Assembly: GCF_030247195.1 (NCBI RefSeq)
Contig: NC_080671.1
Coordinates: 32,772,343-32,836,342, forward strand
Reading direction: 5' to 3'
Length of the DNA stretch: 64,000 nucleotides
Source of the DNA: Topomyia yanbarensis
Lineage: Eukaryota > Arthropoda > Insecta > Diptera > Culicidae
The translations under genes were made by a program, and so were the position numbers. Numbering within the stretch: the stretch's first letter is position 1; each line of letters starts with the position of its first letter. Of the stretch, positions 23,526 through 35,896 are shown in pieces. The notes beneath the pieces are model-generated. The model saw only the letters and a list, made by a program, of their open reading frames with translations, was not told the DNA's origin and did no database searches.

Positions 23526-25069
23526 TTAGCAATGGGAAAAACATAATTTATGTTCAAGCCACGGTAACCTGCGCAAGACAAATCGAATAAACCGCCGTTG
23601 AATGGATTCGATTCTTTCCGCACCGTTCATGTAAATAGGACTCCACCCTGTAGAGCTGAACTCGATGATTGGGCGTACAAGTGCGCAGTATAGCGACTTT
23701 AGGCAATATAAGTCGGTGAAGTCTCTAGCTATACGCATGATGAGGCCCAGCGTTTGTGATGCTTTACCGACGATGAACGAAACGTGTTGCTTGAACGTGA
23801 GTTGGTTATCCAGTATGACTCCAAGATCTTTAACGTGAGTGACACGATCGATTTCAACACTCCCCAAGGTATATTTGAAACGAATCGGTTGCTTTTTCCT
23901 TGTGAAGGAAATCACCGAGCATTTACTCGATTTAAGTCGCACCAAGCTGTGAAACTGTCGAGTTGATTTTGCAGGAAATGGGCATCAGCAATCGAACGAA
24001 TCTGCATATACATTTTCAGATCGTCCGCAAATGACAGACGAGGTCCTTTCAAAACATAATTCACATCGTTGAAAAACAGTAGAAAAATTATCGTACCAAG
24101 GTGACTCCCCTGTGGGATACCGGAGGTAGCATTGAAACTATCTGATTGAAAATCGCCTATGGTGACACTCATCGACCGGTCCGTAAGATAGCTGCTGTTG
24201 AACCACCTAAGGAGTGAGCCGTGTAGTCCTAGTCTCTGCAGCTTTGCAACAGTTATATCGTGATTAATTTTATCGAATCCTGCTGATAGATCAGTATAAA
24301 TAACGTCCGTTTAATTCCGTTCCACCATGCTTGCAGTGATGTATGATGTAAGACATAGCAAATTCGTAGTGGTCGACCGTCCGGGCATGAAACCGTGTTG
24401 GTCATCGCTGAGGTATTGCTTGCAGTGAGTGAAAAGAGCACAAGTTCAAACAGTTTTGAAACAGCGCATAGTGATGTGATGCCGCGGTAGTTTTCGATGT
24501 CATTTCTTTTGCCTTTTTTATATACACGAAACATTGGCGCATATTTCCAGCACGAAGGGAAAACCCCCTCGAATAAGGACAGTTAGAAAAGGTGGTGGTG
24601 TGGGAGACAGCAAGTAGTCGATATGATACTTCAAAAGAACGGACGGTATTTCATCTGGTCCTGGTTTGTGAGTTGACTTCAGTTAGCGGGCTGCTCTCGT
24701 AATCATCGTATCATCCACGTCCATTTGACCAAAAGTCCGTGTTTGCAAAGGGACGTTTCTGGCGGCGGCGAAAACATGCTCGGGAGTTAATACTTCTGCT
24801 TATAAAACACTGGAAAATTTAATGGAAAAGAGATTTTCATTGCTATCGGTAGCCATTTCACCATTTATAGTCATCGACGATGGAAGGCCAGACTCTTTGC
24901 GTTTCTCGTTGATATACCTCCAAAAGGATTTCGGGTGCGATTTGAGTTTGCGTTGAATATTGTGCTTGTGACGTGAGTGACAACGTTTGCTCACCTTTTT
25001 GTACTCAAAATTGAGCCTCACATAGGGGTTCCGGAGTGACAGAGTTCGGTATTTCGTGAATTTTCTCAA
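23526..25069 (-). pseudogene. Linker and RT, minus-strand Jockey/CR1-type element
   Basis: Linker SHPKSFWRYINEKRKESGLP; RT fragments ENYRGITSLCAVSKLFE, then SGIPQGSHLGTIIFLLFFND with the active site as SFADDLK, KCSVISFTRKKQP, THVKDLGVILDNQLTFKQH and ERIESIQRRFIRFVLRRLPW. Frameshifts separate the blocks. Confidence 0.82.
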
Positions 25070-25140
25070 GGCGGCTCGCTTTGCTGTTTTAAGTTGCCGT
25101 AACTCGACGGATTGCCATGGGAATTTGCTCTCATTCCGGT

Positions 25141-26192
25141 TTACTTTCTTCGGGATGAATCAATCGATGGCATACGCCATGATATGAGTGAAGGTCTGTG
25201 CTGCTTGATCAACATCATTGCTATCGAGTAATCCCAGTCAAGCTCAGATAGAAAAACAACGATGCTGCGGTGGTCTGCATTACGATAGTCGTAGAAAACC
25301 GGATCAGGGACATTATCGACTACACGAGGCCATTCTTGGTTCAGCGAGACAACAAGAGGTTTGAGATGAGGTACAGTTTTCACCAATGGAGCTGGTGCGA
25401 TAAAGATAGTTGGAGCAACGTCCTGGGCACTAACAAAACAAAGATCCAAACTGCGGCCGTTTTCATTAACCACGTCGTTGATTTGAAAAAGTGTGGCTGC
25501 GCTGTAGCTGTCGATGAGGTTGATGCAGCTTGCGTGAAACACTGAGTTATTAGGGTCGGGATACAGGAACCCACTGTGAGATGGCTGCCACGACAGTCCA
25601 GGTAGGTTGAAGTCGCCTAATATAATGATCTCGTCGACTGGAGTCATACTTGCCATTACATGCGAAATCGACTGGATGTGAGCATCGATCAACGTATTGT
25701 CCCGCATGCGACACGGAGGGAAATAAACTGCACACAGGAAAACGGTTCGATCACCAAGCTCAATAGCAACACAGATTTGTTCAACACATTTCCATGCATC
25801 CTCGACAACTCTAGCTTTCAGTTGTTTGTCCACAACGACAGCGACGCCTCCGCCGGATAGTTTTTGACTGTTCCATGGGTTGCGGGGGAGGAGAGGATAA
25901 TGTGCGTGATCACATCGTAGCAGCGATCTGTAACAGCTAACTTGTAGTCATCAAAGGAAGAGTTTATTCCGCCGACGTTCTGGTAATAGAGCATCAGACT
26001 ATCAGGTAGACATTTTACTTCGGAACCCGGAGAGCTTTGCTGCCCGGTAGCTGCGTTCGAAAGGCGATGGTGGGGGCCGAAGGTTGGGGGTCGGCTGGAA
26101 GCAACAGAAGTTTCAGGTGACGAATTGTCGAAATTAACATCGTACTTCCCTGTGAAACGATTTTGAAAGACCTCCTTTCCAGACCTAAGCAC
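25141..26192 (-). pseudogene. Endonuclease domain, minus-strand Jockey/CR1-type element
   Basis: LYYQNVGGINSSFDDYKLA is intact at the start. The segment carrying the TETW motif is missing or frameshifted (around 25830-25910). It then continues VDKQLKARVVED, FLCAVYFPPC, IILGDFNLPGLSW and GRSLDLCFVS. The catalytic Glu motif was not found, so the domain is dead. Confidence 0.8.
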
Positions 26193-26275
26193 AGGACCGG
26201 GACGGCTGCAGGTCGCTGGCAGGAAGGGCTCGACTGTGCTTGGAGGATTGGAGGCTTCCTTAGAGCTTGCGACAA

Positions 26276-26824
26276 ATATGCGTTCCGGTGTCCGAGTTGA
26301 AAAGTTGTTATCGCTGTTGGGAGTTAAATATTTTTACGTTTTCCTCTACTCGCCTGTGCTAATAGACCCTAGGATTAAATGCAATTTGCGAAAGCGATGT
26401 AAAGGAAATTGCAATACTTAGACAAATTTTCTGGCGGCTGATATGAACTTGGTTATATTTCGCGATTCGCTAACATGGTGGTCATGTTTGGCTTAAGCTT
26501 TAAATTATTTTTTGAGTAATTCGCGTGTTTTCGCTTATATTTTGTTTGTCTGGTGTAGTTTATTTGGCCAACGAATGTAGGAAATTGTATAATTGTGTGT
26601 ACATATAGTTGAAAAAGATCATTAACTTAAAGACTTAAATAATGTTATATTATGGTAAGCTTTAGAGTGCAATACCAATTTCACCATTGATTCTTCCTAT
26701 AGTTTGGTGCACCCAAAACGCGAACCGTAAGAATTACATGCGAATAAGCATGATTCTAATGAGAATTTTGCATTATAACTGGCATAAGGCATATAAAGCG
26801 ATATTAGTCCGGGACAAAAATGCA
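26276..26824. other. Intergenic sequence, no gene recognised
   Basis: The first part may still be 5' leader of the minus-strand retroelement; the boundary is not visible. Confidence 0.4.
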
Positions 26825-26828
26825 TTAA

Positions 26829-27028
26829 GGTTGCACAGAGAATGCGTAAAATTCGCAAACGAAAAAAGCAGTTTTTTCCACACCGTATGTCAGATCTTCA
26901 TAAAAATTCATCAGCGTATGTAGAATGTTGTTACTGTACTGCTGATTGATTGTTATGAAGATCTGACATACGGTGTGGAAAAAAACTGCTTTTTTCGTTT
27001 GCGAATTTTGCGCATTCTCTGTGCAACC
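26829..27028. mobile_element. TTAA-flanked hairpin element (MITE)
   Basis: TTAA at 26825-26828 and 27029-27032. Arms of about 78 bp, starting GGTTGCACAGAGAATGCG, are almost perfect inverted copies separated by about 45 bp. The 200-bp unit has no coding capacity. The TTAA target suggests piggyBac-type mobilisation, but its ends differ from the other two TTAA families here. The arms differ by very few bases, so it inserted fairly recently. Confidence 0.8.
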
Positions 27029-27032
27029 TTAA

Positions 27033-28662
27033 GGCGATTACACCACAGAAACTTACACAAACCCACAGTTGGGAATGTATTAGTAAATTTAACGATATCG
27101 GAGTATTAGTATTAAAATGACTCCGCACTAATGCACATGTAAAGGACATCTCCACTGGGATACATGTGCGCTCTGAAAATACTAATACACACTCAAGGAC
27201 CAGTTTCCTTTTCGGCTTTCTACTGATCACATGCTGCATATTGGAGAGAACAGTTTATAGCATCATCAAATTGGTGGGGATGTAGGTGATGATTTTGTTT
27301 TGATAATATGTTGAGCTTTCGGCGTTCTCTAAACCCTAAATTTACCAGCGATATGCGAGTTCTAGCCACTAGATAGGTTCATAAATAATGATTAATGATT
27401 ATTTAAGTGCACTATACGCAGGAAAAAGTTACCTATATGGGAACATGGGGTTAACAAGTTAATTCAACATTTGTCGGATAGAAGCCGCCCGCCAATCATT
27501 TCTGGCATTCCTCATATCAACAATACTTTCAGGTGATATCATATCAGTACTTCGCAGTAAAAGTATCTAAGTTTAAAGTATCATAAACTATAAGGGCAGT
27601 GATGACATGGTTTTGCACTTTTGAGCAGCAGTGGCAGTTACTCATTTCCGTTTGTATTATTTCCCGAACATGCGAATCCAGCGCACATCATCGCACAAAT
27701 CTTGAGCGTTTTTTCAAAACGTCATATCTGCAATGAGTTACTCTCTTTGTTTACTTTCTCTTCTGTTAATAATTCGGTCACTTTAACATTTATCCCTCAA
27801 CTCTTTGCATAATATGCTAGTTAAAACCACCGTCTTTCGATCTGTACTGTAAAAACGTTATTAATCCACCTAACAGTGTGATGAGACATTTCTTATAACT
27901 CTTATCTTCGGATATTATATCGTTTGAGAACATTTAGAACTTGATTCTTCGCGATGTTTTTGATAACACATACTACATGGGATAGTGGCAGGACTCAGAG
28001 AATCACTCAAATCAGCATAGGACAACATCAGTGCTAGAAATCTCAAACCAAATCAATGGGAAGGCGAAAAAATGGCCCATAAAATAGACATACAAACGAA
28101 TTATTGCTAATGCTCTGTTAATAAAATATCTAAATTCCTCAATCAATGCATTGTGGTGGGAAAACTGATTTTTCTAAAGGGGTTATGTATATTGTACTGA
28201 ACCAAAAAAAAATCGATTTGTTTTAATCGATTTAAAGTTTATACTTTACTCAAATTTCCAACGCGACTGAGAATTAAGAAATCAACGTTTTTTTTTGAAA
28301 AAACCCACCATTCAAAGAAAATCAACAGTGCATATTTTTAGACTTGGTTTTATTTCCTATTTAAGAACTATTGTGTTTTTTACATCCTAGATTGCATGAT
28401 TCAGTGATCGAAACCCAAAACTTCATGAAGTATTTGAAATTATTAAATTAAAATTTGTGTTTGCTATTGAAATTGACAAAATGATTGTATATATAGTATA
28501 TAGTCCCTTTGGCGATTGTTTACTTTTTTGGTCCCACCTATCAGCATTGAAGTATCGCCCTTACGTTTTTTTACAATACCAATTTTACAATTGGTGGGGG
28601 TTTGGTGAAAATCGATCTTAATGTCTAAACGGCATAATTCCGAAACCGTAATTTTTGAAATT
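27033..28662. other. Intergenic sequence with short inverted repeat
   Basis: No gene recognised. 27700-27765 (TTGAGCGTTTTTTCAAAACG, then TCATATCTGCAATGAGTTAC) has a reverse-complement copy at about 33995-34065. Confidence 0.45.
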
Positions 28663-30733
28663 TTAAAATTATGCAGAATTAATTTTTCAGAAAATAGTAA
28701 CAAGCAAAAAAGTACCAAAGTCCAAAAAAATCAATTTTTGTCAAACGTAATTTTTTCGAGTTTACATCAAATCTCAATGTTTCATGCATTATAATGTCAT
28801 TTGGCATCAAAAATACAAATTTGATTTTGAAAATTTTTCATTTCAGTTTATATTGGAATTTGCTGTGTGATTGCACTCTTCAACTCGTAACTCCGGATCC
28901 GGAAGTCCAATCAATAAAAAAAATCAATTACAGCCGATGGGAAGATTGTACCTTTCATTTGAGACTAACTTTGTGCAAATCGATCCAGCCATCTCTGATT
29001 AACAGAGGTCATATTTTTTTTCCACATACACACATACTCACACATACATACAGACATGCATACACACACAGACATTTTCCGATCTCGACGAACTGAGTCG
29101 ATTAGCATATGACACTCGGCCCTCCCGGTCGGGATTAGATCGACGAATTTTAGAGTGAATGAGAAAGGCAAAAACATTTTTAGCAAATGTTGAAATTTAT
29201 GCATTTTTTGGTGAGCAGTTCTATGTTTCATAGACATTAAATCAATTTTAACTTCGCTTCCTATTAAATAAAGACCCTTATTACAGTACATCTCTACAAA
29301 AACGAGATCAATTTGAAAATAAATCTGAGGATTATGATTGATTACAGAACTCTGGAATTTTCTATTGGAATGTTTTCAGGCAGAAATTTGATATTGATGC
29401 TATTAGATAACTGTGACATCAAGACCAAGAGATCAGTTACATATCCGGACCTCATTCCGACAATTTATCAAAAGTCCTCATGATGTTTACAACAACAGGT
29501 TATCAATCTACGGATCAGATAATTGTTATTGTAATATTGAATTAAATCAGTCTGCATCAATAAATTTTCAACTTCAATCCAATATTTTTTTTGGGTGTGG
29601 TGGAGGGGGGAAGGGGGTTGTATGGTGTTAAACCCCAAAACCTTCTCTTGGCTACGCCGTTGCTTGGAGTTATTTATTTCGCTTTTCATTTTCCGATATG
29701 TTTCAGATCGATCCGATAGTTATAAGTTAGAAATATTGCAGTCAGAAGGTTCGCACAAATGAACATTTTTGTACTGATAAGTTATCAAGTTCCTTCCAGA
29801 CAACTTGGAAGTGTTCGGTGATTATTTCTAGCGGTTGTAGATAGTAAAATGAAATACAAAATTCGTTTTATCGAAATAATGTTTGGCTTATTTCAATGGA
29901 TTATTACTATATTGAACAATAAATAGGCGACAAAGAGTAATCAACAAACAACAAGCCATAACTTTTAAAGTATTCAAAATAGATATTTGAAGTCTTCAGT
30001 AAAGTTATTCGCAAAAGTAAGAGCTACAAATTTGCTGAAGGCATCATTTCGATATAATCACTTCCAAAAAAATTTGTGAAAATATCTCACTCATAGGGGG
30101 ATTAATCAGCAAAAGCATAATACCAAAAGAAAGGGCATATTGCCTCCATTAAATTCTCCGAAGATACTATTGACCTAAAATAAGCCGTTTTGTCGTTAAT
30201 AATAGATTACATGTTTTTGGTCATATTTCTGGCTATGGGAAATGATAAAAATCTTTCGTCCGCATTTAATGTTAAATATCTCTTTTGATAATAGTCCGAT
30301 TTCAACAATCTATAGCTTGTTCGAAAGGTATTCGTTAAAGCTGTCTAAAAACTTATAAATTGTTAATCTATATTGTCAATTTCGGCAGATAATTCAAAAA
30401 AACTGCAAAAAACGCCATTTTTGCGCATTCAAACATTCATATCTTGGAAACTAAACATCAGAATCAAAAACAAATTAATAGCGTTCATACTGTTTTTTAG
30501 TTCTTTCATTTAAAATTGGTTTGGATAAGATCGGTTCAGCCATTGCTGAGAAACACGAATGAGAATTTGTCCGTTACATACACACACACACAGACACACA
30601 CACACACACACAGACATTGTCCCAAATCGTCGAGCTGAGTCGATTGGTATATAAGACTCGGCCCTCCGGGCCTCGGAAAAAATCTTGAAAGTTTGAGCGA
30701 ATTCTATACATTTCTTTTATAAGAAATGTAAAA
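28663..30733 (+). repeat. 2-kb direct duplication, copy 1
   Basis: 28663-28702 matches 31173-31212, and 28711-30733 matches 31970-33967 at high identity (offset about 3.23 kb). Contains CA-rich microsatellites (about 29020-29080 and 30580-30613) and two ends of a dispersed repeat family marked by a GGCCCTCCGGGCC-like core (about 29110 and 30660). Non-coding. Confidence 0.8.
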
Positions 30734-31172
30734 AATCCCCAAAAGTGAAATATACCTATTAATGTGAAACACAGTGAATAATACATGCAATAAAGACCCA
30801 TTTTTATCAGTCTCATGGTGTATTTTAGGCTGACAAAATGGGTACATTGACTAAATCGGGCAATTTTTTTCTTTATAATAAACTGAAGCTGTTAAAATAT
30901 TCTTCTCGTCCCTTGATGTAGTCTGATAACTATTTCTGATTATGATGAACTTTTTACTTTACATATTTCCATCTCCATGATAAGGAAAACGTGCTCAAGA
31001 AAGGATTTACTCGAATTCAGTCTTGTTCGTCTGCTAGAGCCCATCAAACATATGTTCATATTTGGCTGATAAAATCGGGGTTTTAATGTATTATAATAGA
31101 TATTCAGCATTCGAAGACGTTTCTTGTGAACGAGTGTAGAACGACTTTGTTTTTACTTACTGGAAGTCAATT
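30734..31172. other. Spacer between duplicated blocks
   Basis: No gene and no partner in the second block recognised. Confidence 0.4.
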
Positions 31173-33967
31173 ATAAAATTATGCAGAATTAATTTTTCAG
31201 AAAATAGTAACAGAGTTCGTGTCTTTAGCGAATTTGTTGAGACTTGTCATGAATATTAACCCGAGAAAATTCACCATAAATACTTCTTGGACGATATATC
31301 GTCAAAATTCTTTTATCAAATGATGCGCTGTTTAACGTTTGTAAAACTCATTGAAGATACTAAACTTCCGAAATTGGCGGTTTCAAAATGATGCTATCTT
31401 GACCTTAAATTACTGTTTTTGAACATTTGACCTATACATATAATTGGTCATACAACAAAAATCAAATGCCCATCAAAATCGATCAGGACCTGCTAGAGTC
31501 GAATGGAAATCGTCATTTTTCATAAATTTCTCTCTAAATTCGGAAAGTGTTATCCTCGTTATTAATCATATTACGTTTTCGTCTCAACTCGATGCATTCC
31601 CAAAATAAAAACCTGTTTTAATCCACCTAGTGGTGCAATTGTGCTTGTCTAATTTGTCCAGACTACGATTCCATGGCTGGTTATGTTCAATACAATGGTG
31701 GAAATGAATATTACATGTTCAGTACGATTTGCACATACATACAACGGATCGACAGCTACGATCTTGAGATACTATGTGATACTGAAACATCGCTTGAAAC
31801 CAGCGGCGGATTATGGAGAAAGATCCGGGAAAATTTTCAACTTGTTAACAAATTTTAAACTAGTTTTAATTTTAAGTAGCAACCCCTCACTGCATATTCT
31901 CTCCGGGCCGGTATCATTGACGATTTTTAGAGTGATTGCATAACCTTTCTATATGAGAAAGGCAAAAATGTACCAAAGTCCAAAAAGGTCAATTTTTGTC
32001 ATGCATTTTAATGTTTCATGCATTTTAAAGTCATTTGGCATCCAAAATACAAATTTGATTTTGAAAAATTTTCATTTCAGTTTATATGGGTATTTGCTGT
32101 GTGATTGCACTCTTCAACTCGTAACTCCGGAACCGGAAGTCCAATCAATAGAAAATTCAATAGCAGCCGATGGGAAGGTTGTACCTTTCATTTGAGACTA
32201 ACTTTGTGCAAATCGGTCTAGCCATCTCTGAGAAACAGAGGTCAATTTTTTTTTCCACATACACACATACTCACACATACACGCATACAGACATATACAT
32301 ACACACAGACATTTTCCGATTTCGACGAACTGAGTCGATTGGCATATGACACTCGGCCCTCCGGGTCGGGATTAGATTGACGAATTTTAGAGTGAATGAG
32401 AAAGGCAAGAACATTTTTAGCAAATGTTGAAAGTTATGCAATGTTTTGGTGAGCAGTTCTATGTTTCATAGACATTAAATCAATTTTAACTTCGCTTTCT
32501 ATTAAATAAAGACCCTTATTACAGTACATCTCTACAAAAGCGAGCTCAATTTGAAAAGAAATCTGAGGATTATTATTGATTACAGAACTCTGGAATTTTC
32601 TATTGGAATGTTTTCAGGCAGGAATTTGATATTGATGCTATTAGACAACTGTGAAATCAAGACCAATAGAGCAGTTACATATCAGGACCCCATTCCGACA
32701 ATTTATCAAAAGTCCTCATGATGTTTACAACAACAGGTTATCAATCTACGGATCAGATAATTGTTATTGTAATATTGAATTAAATCAGTCTGCATCAATA
32801 AATTTTCAACTTCAATCCAATATTTTTTTTTGGGTGTGGTGGGGGAGGGGGGTTGTATGGTGTTAAACTCCAAAACCTTCTCTTGGCTATGCCGTTACTT
32901 GGGGTTATTTATTTCGCTTTTCTTTTTTCGATATGTTTCAGATCGATCCGATGGTTATAAGTTAGAAAAATTGCAGTCAGAAGGTTCGCACAAATGAACA
33001 TTTTTACACTGATAAGTTATCAAGTTCCTTCCAGACAACTTGGAAGTGTTCGGTGATTATTTCTAGCGGTTGTAGATAGAAAAATGAAATAAAAAATTCG
33101 TTTTATCGAAATAATGTTTGGCTTATTTCAATGGATAATTACTATATTGAACAATAAATAGCCAACAAAGAGTAAGCAACAAACAACAACCCATAACTTT
33201 TAAAGTATTCAAAATAGATATTTGAAGTCTTCAGTAAAGTTATTCGCAAAAGTAAGAGCTACAAATTTGCTGAAGGCATCATTTAGATATAATCACTTCC
33301 AAGAAAATTTGTGAAAATATCTCACTCATAGGGGGATTAATCAGCAACAGCACAATACCAAAAGAAAGGGCATATTACCTCCATTAAATTCTCCGAAGAT
33401 ACAATTGACCTAAAATAAGCCGTTTTGGCGTTAATAATAGATTATATGTTTTTGGTCATATTTCTGGCAATGGGAAATGATAAAAATCTTTCGTCCGTAT
33501 TTAATGTTTAATATCTCTTTTGATAATAGTCCGATTTCAACAATCTATAGCTTGTTCGAAAGGTATTCGTTAAAGCTGTCTAAAAACATATAAATTGTTA
33601 TTCTGTCATGTCAGTTTCGGCAGATAATTGAAAAAAACTGCAAAAAACGCCATTTTTACGCATTCAAACATTCATATCTTGGAAACTAAACATCAGAATC
33701 AAAAACAAATTAATAGCGTTCATACTGTTTTTTAGTTCTTTCATTTAAAATTGGTTTGGATAAGATCGGTTCAGCCATTGCTGAGAAACACGAATGAGAA
33801 TTTGTCCGTTACATACACACACACACACAGACACACACACACACAGACATTGTCCCAAATCGTCGAGCTGAGTCGATTGGTATATAAGACTCGGCCCTCC
33901 GGGCCTCGGAAAAAATCTTGAAAGTTTGAGCGAATTCTATACATTTCTTTTATAAGAAATGTAAAAA
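31173..33967 (+). repeat. 2-kb direct duplication, copy 2 (with insertion)
   Basis: Same order as copy 1, but 31213 to about 31962 is extra. Microsatellites at about 32260-32310 and 33813-33848. It ends where the shared tail TTTCTTTTATAAGAAATGTA stops and unrelated sequence begins. Confidence 0.8.
31213..31962 (-). mobile_element. Insertion in duplication copy 2
   Basis: Absent from copy 1. The right side ends in CATTTTTGCCTTTCTCATAT (reading minus), then AGAAAGGTTATGCAATCACTC, the end of the dispersed family found at 46980, 50298 and 51091. Its interior (31600-31790) is homologous in inverted orientation to 51430-51620. Non-coding. Confidence 0.6.
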
Positions 33968-34609
33968 GTGAAAAGTGTGATAGTGATGCCGCAAAAATCG
34001 AAAGAGAAAGTAAACAAAGAGAGTAACTCATTGCAGATATGACGTTTTGAAAAAACGCTCAAGAAATCATTTTCTTCCACTCTTCTCTGAAGCACATAAT
34101 GAGAGAGCGATGATTTTACTGCAAAAACCATTCGCTATGGGAAAATAACAACGCGTATATCACACACTCTCGTGAACGTAAACTACTGACGCGTTTAGTG
34201 TCATTGGAATTGAGCTGTTCGCAGACAAAAAAGCGTAACTGTGTATGAAGACAGAAGTTCTTACAAACAGCACAGTGGTATTCATGTATAGAATACACCA
34301 CCTTTTTGGCAGACTCAGCAAGCAAAACCAACTAATACTTTTACATGCAGGCAGATAATATGGTAGCGTGTATTCTCAATCAATTTATTTCATCATGAAT
34401 CAAGCGGTGTTGGTATAATGCCGTAGCTAGGCTTGGTCTACATTGCGAAGAAAGCATGATTCTAATTCGGAATATGCTCGAAAGGATGTAATGCCTTTTT
34501 TGCATTGGGAAATTGTTTTGGGTGTGGTACTTACCAAGTTTTCCGAAAAGTTTATTTGTATACAAAGTGAGTCCGGAAAAAATATTGTTTACGATTTTCC
34601 TATAGGCAG
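33968..34609. other. Intergenic sequence, no gene recognised
   Basis: Contains the inverted partner (33995-34065) of the 27.7-kb block. Nothing coding recognised. Confidence 0.4.
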
Positions 34610-34613
34610 TTAA

Positions 34614-35563
34614 CCCTAGAACGTTGCACTGGGGTACCAATGTACCCCCCGCCGTCTTTGGAACCGTGCGAAGACGAGAATTCGGCATTTATCGACCAGG
34701 GGCCCTAACCATAATTCAATTTTAAGTTCATAATAACAGTGAGAAAAGATGGTAGAGCCAGTTTGCTTTTGGCCTTCGTATAAGCAGGAGTCAAAGTTAG
34801 TGTGGGGCACATTTGTACTCCAGTGTACGGTTGCCGTTAGTGTTTCGTTCTGTCGGTGGAAATATGACTCGTGACAATACCAGTTTAAATACTGATTGTT
34901 TTACTACTTAAGTAACAATTAGTGTTATGTAATCGTTTTAATTATTTATTCAATTAATATTGAAGTAGAAAAAATTCGTTTCATGTACGCTGAGTTTAAC
35001 CTTTTTATTTTCTATTTTCAATAGTTTTAAAGATAATGGCTTGCAAGTATAATCTGCGCACAGTAACTATTGTAACAGTAGCGTTGCGGCTTACCAATGT
35101 GTTACTGGTCAGAATTTTTTTTTCAATTTTCGCCCCATTTCGTGGTATTTTCCAACATCCGATTTATCGATTTTCACTCTTCCGAATAATTACACTTTTT
35201 CAAAAATTTGAAAATTTCATGTTATTCTGTTATTGGACCATTCTTTCAAATTTTAGAATCATTTGATTATTTTCAAATCTGTTGAAAGTTCGCAAAGTTA
35301 TAGTAATTTTTTTGGAAAAATATCAAAACCACGATTTTCTCGCTTCTTTTTTGCTCAAGTCAATTTATGTACCATTGTTTAAATAAAGTCCGTAGTTTCA
35401 CCTAAAAAGCTCTTTTAGCAATTAAAAAAAACAAAGAAAATGATATATTATTAATATGTTTTGTTTGTATTTTTACCTGCGAAAATTGCGATCAAGCGCG
35501 TGGAGTACGTTTATACCCCAATGCAACGTTCTAAGGTAAAAAAGTAAGTGTAACGTTCTAGGG
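34614..35563. mobile_element. piggyBac-like TTAA element, non-autonomous
   Basis: TTAA at 34610-34613 and 35564-35567. Ends CCCTAGAACGTTGCACT and its inverse AGTGTAACGTTCTAGGG agree at 16 of 17 positions. Canonical piggyBac ends also begin CCCTAGA. Just inside the right end is a second inverted copy (CCTTAGAACGTTGCATTGGG) of the left terminal sequence, so the right end carries two transposase-site-like copies. 950 bp without a transposase. Confidence 0.8.
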
Positions 35564-35567
35564 TTAA

Positions 35568-35896
35568 GGGCGGTTAAATGACGCATTTCGAGGGCGATTT
35601 AAGGGCACTTAGAGCGGCAAAAAATGACGCGGGCAAATCGCCCAAATGATTCGTTAGCCAGCAACTTGCCCTTTTAGACTGGGAGGGACCAATAATGGTT
35701 TTTATTATTAGCACAGATTTGCAAGCATTAGTTTTTATACCGATCAAATTTCATAGGGCATATTCAGCAACATGGGTTTTTACATAGGACATTCAAAGTA
35801 AAATTTGGAACGGAAACAATCGGGGATATTTGACAGCGCAGAGCGTTTTGACTTATTATTTCAAACTGTTTTGTTTCGAACTTTGAAACTGATATA
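35568..35896. other. Intergenic spacer, nothing recognised
   Basis: Lies between the piggyBac-like element and modular element copy C. Confidence 0.4.

Larger units (their letters stand above)
23526..26275 (-). mobile_element. Dead Jockey/CR1-type non-LTR element lacking its 3' end
   Basis: Related to the element at 5.8-8.7 kb and in the opposite orientation. From the right: leader with RPGPVLRSGKEVFQNRF, LMLYYQNVGG, endonuclease, linker, RT and the start of the C-terminal domain. It stops at RRLPW near 23540, about 100 codons before the expected end, and has no 3' UTR or tail. Many frameshifts and stops are present. Loss of the 3' rather than the 5' end is not what target-primed insertion usually leaves and points to a later deletion. 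Confidence 0.85.
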
